Below, piece by piece: positions 22,985 through 34,440 of a stretch of DNA of 64,000 nt. The position numbers and the translations under genes are program-made. The DNA is from Heliocybe sulcata (taxonomy: Eukaryota; Basidiomycota; Agaricomycetes; Gloeophyllales; Gloeophyllaceae), in assembly GCA_004369045.1 (NCBI GenBank), contig ML213503.1, positions 3,325,321-3,389,320 on the forward strand, written 5' to 3'. Positions within the stretch are counted from its first letter, which is position 1. Each line of letters starts with the position of its first letter. The notes beneath the pieces were generated by a model. That model saw nothing but the letters and a program-made list of their open reading frames with translations. It had not been told where the DNA came from and made no database searches.

Positions 22985-24043
22985 TCATTCGTCTGTGTCA
23001 GAGTCCTCGACGCAGAAACAACATAGGACTGGCTCGAGTTGCCACCACCACCACTACGAAAAGCTGAGCTTAGTAGGCCACAGGGAAGGGACATAACCTT
23101 ACGTGATAATTGAGAAGTCTGAGAGGCCATGATCCGAACTTCGCGCCCTCATCTGCTTCGCCCGGATGCTCCCGCCCTGAGAGCGATGTTGTCGAGTCAG
23201 TGTTCCCATACGAACGGGCGCGGGTACCAGACCGGAGCAAAGACGTTTGCTCGCTCGTCTCGGGACCGTATCCCATCATCTGTGCCCTCAAGAACTGCCT
23301 CTGCGGGTTGGGGGATGAAAGAACGCGGTGCTTGAATCCGCCTGCAGCAGCGTACGCACTCAGACGCTTTCCTAGTGGGCCGAGCGCGCTGTTCTCGTCC
23401 GCTTGGTACCGCAGCGGCGCCGACAGCGACGAACATGGTGAGCTAGAGCGGGACGAGGAGCTGCTATCTGATGAGTCTTCGACAGGATGATGCTTCCTGT
23501 GCCGGTGCAGCCCAGACGCTATCCGCACTCTCGAGCGGAACCTCACGCGGGGAGAGGGTCGCACGAGGTGGGACGCATCCGTCTCCAGGTCGTTGCCCTG
23601 CGGTTTGGATATTGCGGGAGGGTCGGGGGCGAAGCGGATGGAGGGGACGCTGCCGGCGGCATTACGCTCTTCGAGATGGAGATGGAGAGCGTTGCCGTTC
23701 ATGATCATCGGCTTTGCAGGTGAGCCCTGGAGGATAGGTTTCCCGTCGTAGAAGCGCTCGTCTCCGTTGGACCGCGAGCTACTGCTTGCTATGCTCCGCA
23801 AGTCGCCGTCGCCGTCACTTCTGTCATCGAACGAGAGCAGGGCGCTATCTGTTATCCGGCGTCCATTCAATCCAGACTCTGCCTCCGTTACCACGCGCCT
23901 GAGAAGGAACGCTGCTCACCGTGCGCACAAGGACTCTGCAGCAATAACTTATCCTCCATAGTCGAGCCAGTCGAGTTCACGGGCGGGGCCGATGAGGTGG
24001 ACGACGGTCGAGAAACCGCCTGCGGTTGCCCATCATTGGTCAT
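22985..24043 (-). CDS. Basidiomycete-type protein of unknown function with WWWW C-terminal motif
   Basis: Three exons are predicted: 23920-24043, 23103-23878 and 22985-23053. The acceptor of intron 1 is ambiguous, since 23848 also keeps frame, so length is 322 or 312 aa. The protein is mostly disordered, with Ser runs (DSSDSSSSSRSSSPCSSL) and a basic block RPSPRVRFRSRVRIASGLHR. The region GSWPLRLLNYH at the end of exon 2 runs straight into WWWWQLEPVLCC, then FCVEDSDTDE, encoded by a 69-nt last exon. The hydrophobic aromatic stretch followed by an acidic end could be a membrane-contacting or interaction motif. I do not recognise a named family and assign no function. Confidence 0.7.
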
Positions 24044-24277
24044 GAATGTAATGGGACGCACACAGTCCCGCCCCAGACTCAGGCACCTTCCATATAGCAG
24101 TCGTGTGAACACACTTCGGGTCTTCGCCTACGCGACGTCCAATCACACCCACCCATCAAGTCACGCTGTGACATAAATGAAGTGGAAGTCTGCAGGTCCG
24201 TATGTAATCGTCCGGCAACGTGCAGTATACAAACATAAAGAAGATCATGGTCCGCTCTGTATGACGGCAACTCATGG

Positions 24278-26263
24278 TCATGTCTGCTGTCGCAGTATTC
24301 TGTCTAAAGCTTGCCGAACGCTAGCTGCGTCAAAGAAAGGTGGATCGTTCGCCTTCCCAGCTTGGCCGGTGACTTCTACGCAAGCAACGCCCATTGACTG
24401 GAGAGGAGCACCAAGAATTAGTACAATTGACTCGGTTAGAGAGTGCTGCGTGCCTACCGTTATCTGCTCTATGTCCACCGGCACTGCTGTTCCCCGGAGG
24501 TAGACGATGTGAGTGATGAACGCAGAAATAGGGTACGCATCGCCCAGATGCTGATCCCGACTGCCAGCAGTTTTCAAGGACTTGACAATCGCCCTAACGT
24601 CAGTGCAAGTCAGCAAACAGTTTAATGCCCGGCACAGTGTACTGACTCTATGTAGTCTATAGCAGTATAGTCGGTAGTTTCTCTATCATTTTTCGAGTTC
24701 ACTGCACAGACACGGTATAAGCTCGATTCAGATCAAAAGTGGCTTCCCGACGTACGGAGAAGAATCTTGGCCCTCAGAGACGGGGATCGGGCGATCGCGG
24801 TCCCCACACCTCTCAGTGCCAAGCACGGGATTGTGCTAAAGACAGCGTCAGGAACAACTGATGACGTGCACAACTGGCTGCTTACCTAGTCCACAGGGAC
24901 CCACATGAATATATCAAAATGTCGTTCGTGGCAATATTGGCCATATAGTCGGGATTAGCTGAGGGTTGTATCTCATTCCCGTACGCATTAATATAATATA
25001 ATCCTAATACACGTTGAGGACTTGTGGCGGCGAATGAAAAAGAAGACGCCTTACGGGATATCCGAGATTCTAATGCTGAAGATTCATCCTTTGATTCCGA
25101 TCGGAACATGACATTCTGCGGATGTGCTACAATCGGCGAAGTAGGATCGGATTCGGACACGTTGATAGATGGTGCTGAAGAGGACACTGGGTGAGAGATG
25201 TTACATTGGCCGACTATTTTGCTGCCGTTCTCCTTTGGATATGCATGTCAGTATAGTTGACCTACAAGAAGTGATGCACTCTCACTAGTTCCGCGGCGAT
25301 TGTGACAGTGTGGTTTGTGATGATAACCGGTAGTATATTGGCCTGTATAAACGGGCGTAAGCCTTGTCCCTGGACATGAGGAACATAGATGATTAACCTC
25401 ACTGCTCGTAATAGAGGAGAACAGGAAGATAGCAGATGGAAGCGAGCGGAAGAATTCTTGAGCAGCTGCGAGGAAATAGTTGCCTACACTGTAGTGACAC
25501 TTCAGTCACAGGGGATCTTTAGCAGAAACATGATACTTGCCTTCCATTGAGGAAAGAGAAGTTCTTCTGCGCTCTTCTCAATAACTCGCTTTCGAATTGG
25601 ACGAGGAACCCTGGAAGAGAATGGCCTCAGATTCAAAACGATAAGAAATGGAGATATTACGCACCCCGAATAAGCTCCTTCCTGTCATTCGGGATGCCAG
25701 TCCACAAATGGCTCCGACCTTCCACTATATCTCGCCATTCCTCACGAGCCTCGCGTTCACTGCACTGCGAGGGGAAGCGGTAAGCAAGCAGGGTCCGGAT
25801 AGCGTCCAACGGAGAGCCGGGAGGGCTTGGCGGGATCAAGCGTATCAAACGTGAGCGTATGTCTCCTACAAATCACAGATATAGGCGAAAGCGGCAACTT
25901 CTTGTTGGTTGTAAGTTCCCCAATAGCAAGATAGGAAATCTCACCGATAGAAGGACCGCCCAGCACCCTGATAATCTCACTCGACGATCCTCCATCATCA
26001 GACACGGGCAAGACATAGCACGCATTCCCGAAAGCAGAGCAAATCGAGTTGCATCCGGTACCACCAGATATCACCAAGAACGACGGAGATTCCTTCTGCT
26101 CTTCCGCAGCCTGCAAGGTAACGTATTCGCGAGACGCACCGCCAGGTACAGCTGAGGTACTGAGATTGAGCGAGGGCTTGGTCGGGAGATCGAAGATGGA
26201 TGAGCCAGGGCTGTCGGGTGCAATCGAGAGACCAAGGGAGTGGTGATGCTCAGAGTTCGCCAT
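24278..26263 (-). CDS. CofD/YvcK (UPF0052) family protein
   Basis: The start ATG ends at 26263 and the stop is at 24278-24280, with several short introns between. The N-terminal region has FLVISGGTGCNSICSAF and VLPVSDDGGSSSEIIRVLGG, then PSIG spliced to DIRSRL, the nucleotide-binding signature of the CofD/YvcK fold. Later blocks include a segment with GSIGNYFL, ANILPVITNHTVTIAAEL, VLGLYYINAYGNEIQPSA and TNDILIYSCGSLWTS. A Ser-rich insert with phospho-site-like sequence (SESKDESSALES) sits near the middle. Prokaryotic CofD transfers phospholactate in F420 synthesis, and YvcK binds UDP-sugars and controls morphology. F420 is not expected here, so a regulatory or sugar-nucleotide-related role is an inference. 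The gene is divergent from VMA12, with 202 bp between starts. Confidence 0.82.
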
Positions 26264-26465
26264 GTTCTACCCTCGGAAAGGCTGTCTTCAGTCCAATATT
26301 TAGGCATAGAAATCCAGCATGAAATAGGCTCTTTGGGCGACAGAGGCCACGTCCGAGCAGTAGGTGACGACGTATCATCGACGTGTGGAATGCGACACAG
26401 TATGGAGATCCTAAATCGACGACGACGTCCCGGAAATAGCCGAACCAATTGTCGCACAGCAACTC

Positions 26466-27231
26466 ATGCAAAAGAACGAACCTCAGACCCTCGCTGTCTC
26501 TCTTGAAGACCATCTGACCGAACGTCTGAAGTCTCTGCCAGCGCTCTTGCCGGCTGATCTAGCACGTCAACTCACAGAGTCTCTGGATTTTGCTAGCGCC
26601 AAACTACAGGAAGGCGGGACCCCCACGGTTTCCTATGACCTTCTTTCATCTGTCTCGAAATGGTCTCGCACGGATGCAGGCCGTGCTGCTCTCCGAAGTC
26701 AGGAACCTCCCATGGAAGTGCATGACTACGACATGATATCCCTCCTGGCGGGTACACGGACGTCACCCGATCGCAAGTTCCCTATCTACGTACCCGAGAG
26801 TGATGTGAGGGAAGAAGAACGCCTACGAGCAATCAACGACAGAAAGACAATCACGACACTGCTGAATGCCGTGCTCAGCGTCGGCGGTGCAGGATTCGCA
26901 GCATGGTACGCTGCTGGGCAGGTGCGATGGAGGGACGAGTGGGTAAGCTCTCTGTGGGTCTTGTATTTATGTGCGGTGATGATATATAACCATACAGAGA
27001 GCGCTGCTTGGGATGGCTGTCGCAGCAATTGTAGCGATTGCCGAGGGCATCCTGTATGTCCTCTGGGACTCGCGCAGGTCTAGTAGCCCGGAGCGCAGTA
27101 GGCGACGGCTGACTGGCCGGAAGGACGACCAGGAGCCCTCCGTCGCGGACGCATCAGAAGAGCAGGACACGCCTAAGGGAGACAACCTGCGCAGGCGACA
27201 GCCTTATAACGAGCCGCGCTCGGATGCTTGA
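26466..27231 (+). CDS. VMA12: V-ATPase assembly factor Vma12-like
   Basis: Two exons (26466-26942 and 26998-27231) with a 55-bp intron give 236 aa. The soluble N-terminal part includes YDLLSSVSKWSRTDAGRAAL and FPIYVPESDVREEERLRAIN, as in Vma12/Vph2. Two predicted membrane helices follow (TITTLLNAVLSVGGAGFAAW and LLGMAVAAIVAIAEGILYVL). They are separated by the short loop QVRWRDEWRA, where the intron falls. The C-terminus is hydrophilic and basic (RRSSSPERSRRRLTGRK), facing the cytosol by family topology. Vma12 with Vma22 helps assemble the V0 sector of the vacuolar proton pump in the ER. The size and two-helix hairpin fit the family well. Confidence 0.82.
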
Positions 27232-27901
27232 TGGCGTGCGTCGCCTGCCACTCCGGTTCATTTTCATAGGAGCAAGAATAGCTACACGTAGTGGCCTGGA
27301 TTCGGGATACTCTTTCCTGCCTCGCCGGGTTCTGGGTCACCGCTGAAATATGCGGAATGCTCCACCATTCATATCGGGTATCATATACCAACAAGCAGCC
27401 ATCTAGTAGCGGCCTACGGTCCCTCTTGCTTCAATGTCGTACGGTTCAGACAAGACGCCAATACCATAGGTGATATTGAAGCTGTACTGCGTTCCGGGCT
27501 TGCAGTGCCCACCTACACAGCAATAAGTAAAAGCAGCCAGCGCAGAGACTGCAGGTGGCGCGTACTGCCAATCCGTCTGTGGCGAGTGGCGTGGTAACGT
27601 GTGTGGCCATACAGGCCACGCGCCCGTGGTCAAAGGACCGAAACAAGGTGATAACAAGAGCTAGCCGGCCCAAAGGAACGGCAACAAGGAGGCACAATAA
27701 GGAACAAAGCGCAACACGACAGAGCCACACAGACGAGGTATAAAAAACACGACGCCAACTCTGACTCACTCAGTCCTCCCTTGTTCTCTCCTCTGGCTTT
27801 TTATCGTCTACGCCACACGCCTACAACCTGTGACGCCACACTCCTATAACTGTTGACGCCACACCACGAAACCTTCGAGGCCGCACCGTACTCCGCATTC
27901 A
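27232..27901. other. Intergenic promoter region upstream of acidic unknown gene
   Basis: A 670-bp stretch between VMA12 and the next plus-strand gene. It includes a GTATAAAAAAC sequence near 27738 that could act as a TATA element. A CT-rich tract follows (27764-27800), and then a 23-bp periodic repeat just before the ATG. Open frames here show no recognisable protein. Confidence 0.5.
27810..27878 (+). repeat. 23-bp periodic repeat, three units
   Basis: The 9-mer ACGCCACAC begins at 27810, 27833 and 27856, exactly 23 bp apart. The first two 23-bp units also share most of their remaining bases; the third diverges after the 9-mer. It ends just before the ATG at 27902, so it probably lies in the promoter or 5' leader of the acidic-protein gene. 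Confidence 0.7.
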
Positions 27902-28879
27902 ATGCCAATGGCGACACGAAGAAGATACTACACCAGAGCTGCTGCCGCTGCCGAGGCTTCGACAGCAACTGAATCTGACTCATCTGGGCTACATACTCCT
28001 GAGAGAGATCCGGAAGTTCTTGAGGCTGAACAGCGACGCGATCTGTACCGTCGTTGCTCCATCATGGGCGCAGACGCGGAACGTCCATGGGTGAAGGAGT
28101 ACGAATGCTATCGGTCCAAACCTCCCTACCAACTTGCCAGCAGCTATGGTAGGTCTGAAGACGAGCAGATGGAGTCGGAGGACTCGGATAACTCAGAAGA
28201 AGTAGACTTGGGAGACGCGAACACCGATCACGAATCAGAGGAGACTATGGTGGCAGATCAGTCCAGCCAGGACGAAGAGATGGAAGATCTTGGCGGCGAA
28301 TCGGCGCCACATGCAGATGGCGACGACCAGGAGATGGACTTTGAGACTGAAGACGAACTAGGCCAAGCGTATGACAGCGACGACATGAAGGATGCATGTA
28401 GTGAATCGGAGCACGATAGCGACGACATGGAAGACCGTGACAGTGGGCGGCCACCTCTCAGAAGCACCTCAGAATCTAGGGCGTATACGTTCGTCGTACG
28501 TCTCTTTCTCATCTTTGCTGGGTGAACAGGGCTTGACGTGAACAACATGCGCAGAAAGATGAAAGGGTCTGGATCCACGTCAAGGGACAGTGGCGCCCGG
28601 GTACTGTATGGAGCAGTAAGCCAGAACGTCGACAAACTTGGCGCGTACTAGTAAGCCACTCGTCCTCCTGCTTGGCCACCTAAATTCTGGTTCTGATAAC
28701 GCACACAGGGCGACGGCCAGTTCTACTGGGTATGGTGGTATAACGGCAGAGCGAGAATGAGAAAGCAGTTCGCGCCATTGAACGGTGAGATCAAGCCAGA
28801 TACTCCACATGTGAGAAGGCTCTTGAGAGAACTCGGAGTCGACACGTATCGGCGTGAGCCAGTGAGGGCGCCAGCGTAG
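27902..28879 (+). CDS. Acidic protein of unknown function with aromatic C-terminal domain
   Basis: Three exons (27902-28495, 28555-28650, 28709-28879) give 286 aa with intact frame. The N-terminal 198 residues are strongly acidic and Ser-rich (SEDEQMESEDSDNSEEVDLG, DSDDMEDRDSG). The C-terminal ~90 residues are different and look folded: VWIHVKGQWRPGTV, RRQTWRVLGDGQFYWVWWYN, then RMRKQFAPLNGEIKPDTP. The Trp/Tyr-rich, Gly-containing pattern is reminiscent of small beta-barrel folds such as Tudor, chromo-barrel or SH3-like domains, but I cannot assign one. An acidic tail joined to a small barrel suggests a nuclear, histone- or nucleic-acid-related protein; this is speculation. ATG 27908 is a second in-frame start. 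Confidence 0.65.
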
Positions 28880-29337
28880 TATCGCCAATGAGTTTGTACC
28901 ATTCCAAAAATACCGGAACAATGATGAGACCCTAAGAAACGTGCAGTGTAGGCCTTGCTATGTAGACTTTGTTGTATCCATACATTTCTCGATTATCCAG
29001 ATGTCCCTCCATATGCCACGACTTCCGAATCGCCTCGTGAATATCGCGTTTGAACTTTGCAGGCGACGGTCTAGCCGCCAGACATGGGTCCTGGAGCAGT
29101 ATCCAGCATAGAGCCACCCAGCACGATTCAGCTGTGGTATGTTCGACTAGCAAGACACGCCAAGTTCGTTATGCACGTCGCCGACGGAGGAAGAGGAACA
29201 CACTGCGGAAGCAGACGGCTCTTTCCGGGGCTTTGCGCTTGCCCAGTTGGAGTCTACTTTATAAATAATTACAACGACCTGCTCTCTGGCGGACCCGCTG
29301 GCCGCAAATCCCTCAGCTCATCGGCGACGTGCTCGCC
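28880..29337. other. Intergenic region upstream of VPS35
   Basis: A 458-bp stretch between the acidic-protein gene and VPS35. A TATAAATAA sequence near 29259-29267 precedes the VPS35 start by about 75 bp and could be a TATA-like element. No gene is apparent. Confidence 0.45.
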
Positions 29338-32300
29338 ATGGCCACCACCCCCATTATGGAGGAGGGAAAGCTTCTCAGTGAGGCCCTCAACACCGTCAAA
29401 ATACAGGTCCAGCAGATGAAGCGATACCTGGTGCGTCATACCCCGGAAGCGCTGCGCGTTCGACGCAGATATTCATGCATCATGTATTTTATCCGTAGGA
29501 ACTGGATCAGCTCATGGATGCTTTGAAGTCAGCGAGCTTGATGCTCGCTGAGCTTCGGACCTCGTCCCTGTCTCCGAAACAGTATTATGAACTATGTGAG
29601 AGATACGCGTCGACTCCTAGCTATGCACTGACCTCATAGATTAACAGACATGGCCGTCTTCGACGCCCTCCGACACTTGTCAAATTACCTGTACGATGCG
29701 CATGTACAATCACGGCATCATCTCGCGGACCTCTATGAACTTGTGCAATACGCTGGAAATATCATTCCCAGACTGTATCTCATGATGACTGTTGGCTCAG
29801 TGTACATGTCGGTTCCCGATGCACCAACAAAGGAGATCATGAAGGACATGATGGAGATGTCGAGGGGCGTGCTGCACCCTATAAGGGGTCTATTCCTGCG
29901 CCACTATCTGAGTGGGCAGACTCGGGATCATCTACCACTAGGAAATGACGACGGGTGCGTGTCTTCGTATGGATCATCATGCATGCACTGACATTGACTC
30001 AGACCCGGAGGAAACCTGGAAGACTCAATAACGTTCGTCCTGACAAATTTCATGGAGATGAACAAGCTCTGGGTGCGACTCCAGCATCAAGGCCATTCTC
30101 GAGAACGTGAGAAGCGTGAGATGGAACGGAAGGAGTTGCGCATCCTTGTCGGGACCAACCTCGTTCGCTTGAGTCAACTCGAGGGAGTGGACATGGATAT
30201 GTATCAGAACACGATTTTGCCGGGTGTACTCGAACAAGTAGTGGTTTGCAAGGACGTCATCGCACAGGAGTACCTCATGGAGGTATTGATCCAGGTATGT
30301 CCACTTCTCAGTCCAGTCATCGCGCGTCCTTAAGGGTTACAGGTCTTCCCAGACGAATTCCATTTGTACACGCTCGGCCCTTTCCTTTCCGCGACAGCCC
30401 AACTCCACCCCAAAGTGAATATTAAACAAATAGTGATCGCTCTGATTGATCGCCTGGCGGCATACGCAGCTCGGGAAGCAGAAAATGAGGATCCAGAGGA
30501 GACGAAGCGGCAAGAGGAGGCAGCAGCAAAACGCTTAGCGGAGAAGGTCAAGACACAACGGACAAAAGTACGGGAGAACGGGAATGGCGTTGCCTCACCT
30601 ACAGGTGCTGCTGCCGACGCTTGGGGTTCGCCCCCTGCAAGTCCAACGGCTGTGCCAGAGAAGGAGTTCGGGAGCATGAGTCTTGATGGCGATGCGGCCC
30701 AGGTCAATGGCGAAAAGGTGGATAAGGGGAAAGAGAAGGCGACAGATGGGGCAGAGCCAGCTGTAAGGAAGTTCAGGGGTATACCGGAGAACGTGCAGCT
30801 GTTCGAGGTCTTCTGGAAGCAAGTAGTGGATTTGATCAAGGTGCGTAAATCGCATGCCGTGTGGGGACGTGGATTTAGGCTGCTTGATAGGCTCGCCCAG
30901 ATCTGTCAATACAAGATATAACAGCACTACTGGTATCGCTGACGAATCTCTCGGTCAGCTGTTACCCAGATAGATTAGAATACGTTGATCAAGTTCTTGG
31001 ATATGCGCAAGAGAAGATCAAAGAGTTCGCAGATAGGTGTGTATATGCTGTGCTGGCAATCATCATCTGTATCTGACTCTATCTCCAGTCCGGATCTGCA
31101 CGCACCCCAAACAATCAGCAACCTCGCTGCGCTCCTCATCGCACCCATCAATTCCTACCAATCCGTCCTAACGCTCCTCGCCCTCCCGCGGTACACACCC
31201 CTCCTTACGCTACAATCCTTCTCGACAAGGCGCTCAATCGCTCACTCGATCATCTCGTCGGTCCTGAAAAACGAGACGGTCATCGAGGCGCCAGAGGACG
31301 TCGACGGTGTGCTCGAGCTATGCCATGTCCTGATACGCGATCAGTCGGATATGGGTCCCGGTGGGCCGAATGCGCAGAAGGAAGGCCGAAGGATGGGGTC
31401 GTATTATTTGGAGAGGGAGGAGATGGCGGAGGAGCAGGGATGGGTGGCGAGGATGGTGCACTTGTTCAGGGCGGAGTCATTGGATGCGCAGTTCGAGGTG
31501 CGTGACAGAGCGAAGAGTGTCTTGGTCGGGCAGCGTTCTAACCAGGTTGTAGCTTCTGCAAACCGCGCGGAGACATTTCGAGCTCGGCGCTGAGCGTATG
31601 CGGTACACGTACCCGGCCCTCATTACGGCCACGATCAAGTTGTGCAGACGGTACAAGAATCGCGAGGATGTGGTGCGTAATACATTCTATCGAGTACAGC
31701 AGTAGTGAACAGTCTTGCCGCAGGAGGAGGACTGGAAAACCAAAGTCGAAACCATTCTCAAATTCGCACGTCAGCTAACTGCCATCCTCGCCTCACAAGT
31801 TGAAGCCCCGGCAATCGCGCTGCGATTGTACCTCCTTGCCGCACAAATCTCTGATGAATGCGGATTCGAGGACCTCACCTACGACCTGTACGTGCAAGCG
31901 TTCACGGTGTACGAGGACAGCATCTCGGAAAGCCGCGCGCAGCTGCAGGCGATCACGCTCATCATTGGGACGTTGCAGGGCGCGCGGGTGTTCGGGGTGG
32001 ACAACTACGACACGTTGATCACGAAGGCGGCGCTGCACGGTGCGAAGTTGTTGAAGAAGCCGCATCAGGCGACGGCGGTGGGGCTGGCAAGCCATCTGTG
32101 GTGGCAGGAGCGGCCGGAGGAGGAGGGCGAAGGCGAGCCGAATGAGAAAGCAGATGAGGAGAAGGGGGAGAAAGGGGAGAAGGAGGATGGGGTGGCGGGT
32201 GCGGATACGAGGAGGGCGGTGGGTATTTCTTTGGGTGGTTAGTGATCTTGGTGCTGATGATTGCTTTTAGTATCCCCATCAGGATAGCAAGCGGGTGCTG

Positions 32301-32734
32301 GAGTGTTTGCAGAAGGCGTTAAGGATTGCGAGCTCGGCTATCGAATCAATCGTGACAGTACAGCTGTACTGCGACACGCTGGACCAGTACCTTTACTACC
32401 TTGATCGCGGTGCACCAGCGGTCAGTTTTACGACTCGATTCTCTCTCCCGCTCTCTGGTGATTCTGAACATTGATTTACTAGATCACCCCGAAGTTTGTA
32501 AACGGCCTCGTGCAACTGATCACAGAACACATTGATGACATCTCCTCGCCGGACGTGCACCCGTCGCAACGCGCCCCGCCAGGGCTGCTCGAGGGAGTGC
32601 AGACGCCGGAGATGATCACGCGGCACTTCCGGAACACGCTCACGTATATACAGTCAAAGAAGGCGGCGGGCGGGGCGAGGTGGGACGAGGTGGAGGTTGT
32701 GGGCGCGCTGTTGAAGATGGGGTTACAGCGGTGA
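29338..32734 (+). CDS. VPS35: Retromer subunit VPS35
   Basis: Exon 1 is 29338-29430, exon 2 starts at 29499, and several more short introns precede the stop at 32732-32734. The N-terminus ([51 protein letters not shown], then [15 protein letters not shown]) is nearly diagnostic. It contains the PRLYLM motif ([16 protein letters not shown]) that binds VPS26. Downstream helices include [20 protein letters not shown] and [15 protein letters not shown] Lys/Glu-rich, Ala/Pro-containing insert around 30470-30770 precedes [11 protein letters not shown]. The C-terminal solenoid ends [20 protein letters not shown]...[17 protein letters not shown], the VPS29-facing end. VPS35 is the scaffold of the retromer coat that returns receptors from endosomes. 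The ATG at 29338 matches the usual start of the family. Confidence 0.95.
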
Positions 32735-32760
32735 GGGTGGGTAGTATGGAGGCTTTTGGT

Positions 32761-32849
32761 TTGTTTATTAGCGTACTGTATGCGACTAAGCTGCGCTGTT
32801 GTGCTTTTGTGTATATACTTTTCGGTTATTATGGATATGAGTCCTGCGC
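32761..32849 (+). repeat. Inverted-repeat arm 1 (3' flank of VPS35)
   Basis: The ~89-bp segment just after the VPS35 stop matches, in reverse complement, the segment at 34061-34144 after BCP1. The core at 32796-32827 has one mismatch in 32 bp with its partner at 34082-34113. Flanking sequence is also similar (TTTATTAGCG at the outer end, GAGTCC near the inner end) but has mismatches and a small gap. It lies in the probable VPS35 3' UTR and upstream of BCP1. Confidence 0.85.
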
Positions 32850-32937
32850 GGTTCTCGTCGGGGCCGAGCGCCGGAGATGGCGCATATATCCTCCCGGCCT
32901 TTGATCGGCCTCTAAAAGATCACTACATCGCGACACC

Positions 32938-34019
32938 ATGTCTAAGCGCAAGCAGCAAAAAGAAGAAGCCAGTGGTGGCGACTCGGACAGCGACGTCGTA
33001 TGTCTCCTCGCCATTCCACCTGTCCTTGATTGACATTACCACTCACCTCGCACCAGTAGAGCCTCGTCGACGTCGACTTTGAATTCTTCGACCCGAACCC
33101 AAAGGTCGATTACCACGCGCTCAAGCGCCTGCTTGTGCAGCTCTTCCAGGCAGATGCAGAGCTGTTCCATTTGGAGGACCTTACCGCGGTGATACTGGGC
33201 CAGCCGCTGGTTGGCACGACGGTGAAGACGGATGGGCTGGAGAGCGATCCGTATGCGTTTCTGACGGTGCTGAATATGCATGTTCACAAGGTACAGTTCG
33301 AGCGACGGACTGATTCCCTTTCCGCTGGCTAAATCCGTGATAGAACCACCCATCAATAAAGTCCCTTACCGCCTACGTCCTGCTGAAATCTGCATCCAGT
33401 ATGCCCCTCCATTCGACCCTGCAGTCCCTCATCGGGTCGGCAGGCATCAGCGGCTCCTCGCACGTTGGTCTCGTCCTCTCCGAGCGCCTCATCAATATGC
33501 CCGTCCAAGTCGTCCCGCCCATGTACCGCATGCTCGCCGACGAGATCAAGTGGGCCATCGACGATGTGCGTTCTCCTCCGTCCTTCCGATCACGCTCACT
33601 TCTGATTGCGTGAGCTGTAGAACGAGCCCTACCGCTTTGACCACTATCTCTTCATCTCCCGCACATACAAGCTCTCTGCGGAAGAAGCAGCCGAGCTCAT
33701 CGCGAGTGCGCCACGCTCGTCGAAGCGTCAGCGGAACGCCATCGACCCCATGCGCTCAGATGGCGGTGTCTATTCCTTCCACCCCGAGGACGAGTTCATC
33801 CAGAAGGTCTGTTCCCTCCATTTCCATTGCGTCAGTATCTGATTCGGTTTGCGCGCGCAGTTCGCTTCGCACACGCTCGACTTTTCGTTCTCCAATGCCC
33901 AGCCTCGCGACAAGGAATCTTTCGGGCTTGAGACAGGCGGGCGCATCATGCTCGTGCCAGCGTCCAACCTTCCTCCCCTTATAGCAGCCCTCAATGAGGC
34001 CTACACCCCGCCCTCCTAA
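32938..34019 (+). CDS. BCP1: BCP1/BCCIP-family nuclear protein
   Basis: Exon 1 is 32938-32997, exon 2 begins at 33060, and further short introns lead to the stop at 34017-34019. The protein opens with an acidic/basic head (SKRKQQKEEASGGDSDSDV) followed by SLVDVDFEFFDPNPKVDYHA, LKRLLVQLFQADAELFHLED and TTVKTDGLESDPYAFLTVLN, typical of the family. Later segments include NHPSIKSLTAYVLLK, VGLVLSERLINMPVQVVPPM, FDHYLFISRTYKL and FSFSNAQPRDKESFGLETGG. In yeast Bcp1 acts in nuclear export of Mss4 and as a chaperone for ribosomal protein Rpl23; BCCIP is the animal relative. Those roles are known of the family and inferred here. The exon 2 acceptor must be the TAG at 33057-33059, because the CAG just before it would put a stop in frame. 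The gene is flanked by an inverted repeat. Confidence 0.92.
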
Positions 34020-34060
34020 CCACTTCCCACCCTTCCTCCACCCTCTGTCTTTACCACAGT

Positions 34061-34144
34061 GCGCGGACTCGTACTCATGAAAACCGAAAAGTATATACAC
34101 GAAAGCACAACAGTGCATCGTAGTACAGGTCGCTAATAAATAAA
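34061..34144 (-). repeat. Inverted-repeat arm 2 (3' flank of BCP1)
   Basis: The reverse complement of this segment matches the sequence after VPS35 at 32761-32849. The best-conserved core is 34082-34113. An AATAAA sequence occurs in the plus strand near 34135 at the outer end and could serve as the BCP1 polyadenylation signal, so the arm may be part of the BCP1 3' UTR. Confidence 0.85.
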
Positions 34145-34440
34145 GGAGCCTTCCTCCTTTCCTCCCAGTTCACGAAGAGTTCTCCCGTCGGATCCATGTC
34201 TGAGATGTTACATGTTAGTGGCAGCAAAGGCCGGAACATAAGACATTGTGATCAGCGGTGCTGAATTCAGGCAGTGCTAACCGGATCTACCTGCACTATA
34301 TGGACCTCCTCGTCGGCCCTGCGTCGGGGCCCCGACGTAGGCTGTTACTCTTCTTGCAGACCCGAGTACGACAAGGCTATCAATATAAGCTCTGCTATCT
34401 GCTCTATCCTTAGTGACTCTGAGTCGACGCGGACTAAACC

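Noticed and set aside
32761-34144. Reading the BCP1-flanking inverted repeat as terminal repeats of a DNA transposon
   Set aside because: The enclosed gene is a complete host gene with no transposase, and I see no target-site duplication outside the arms.
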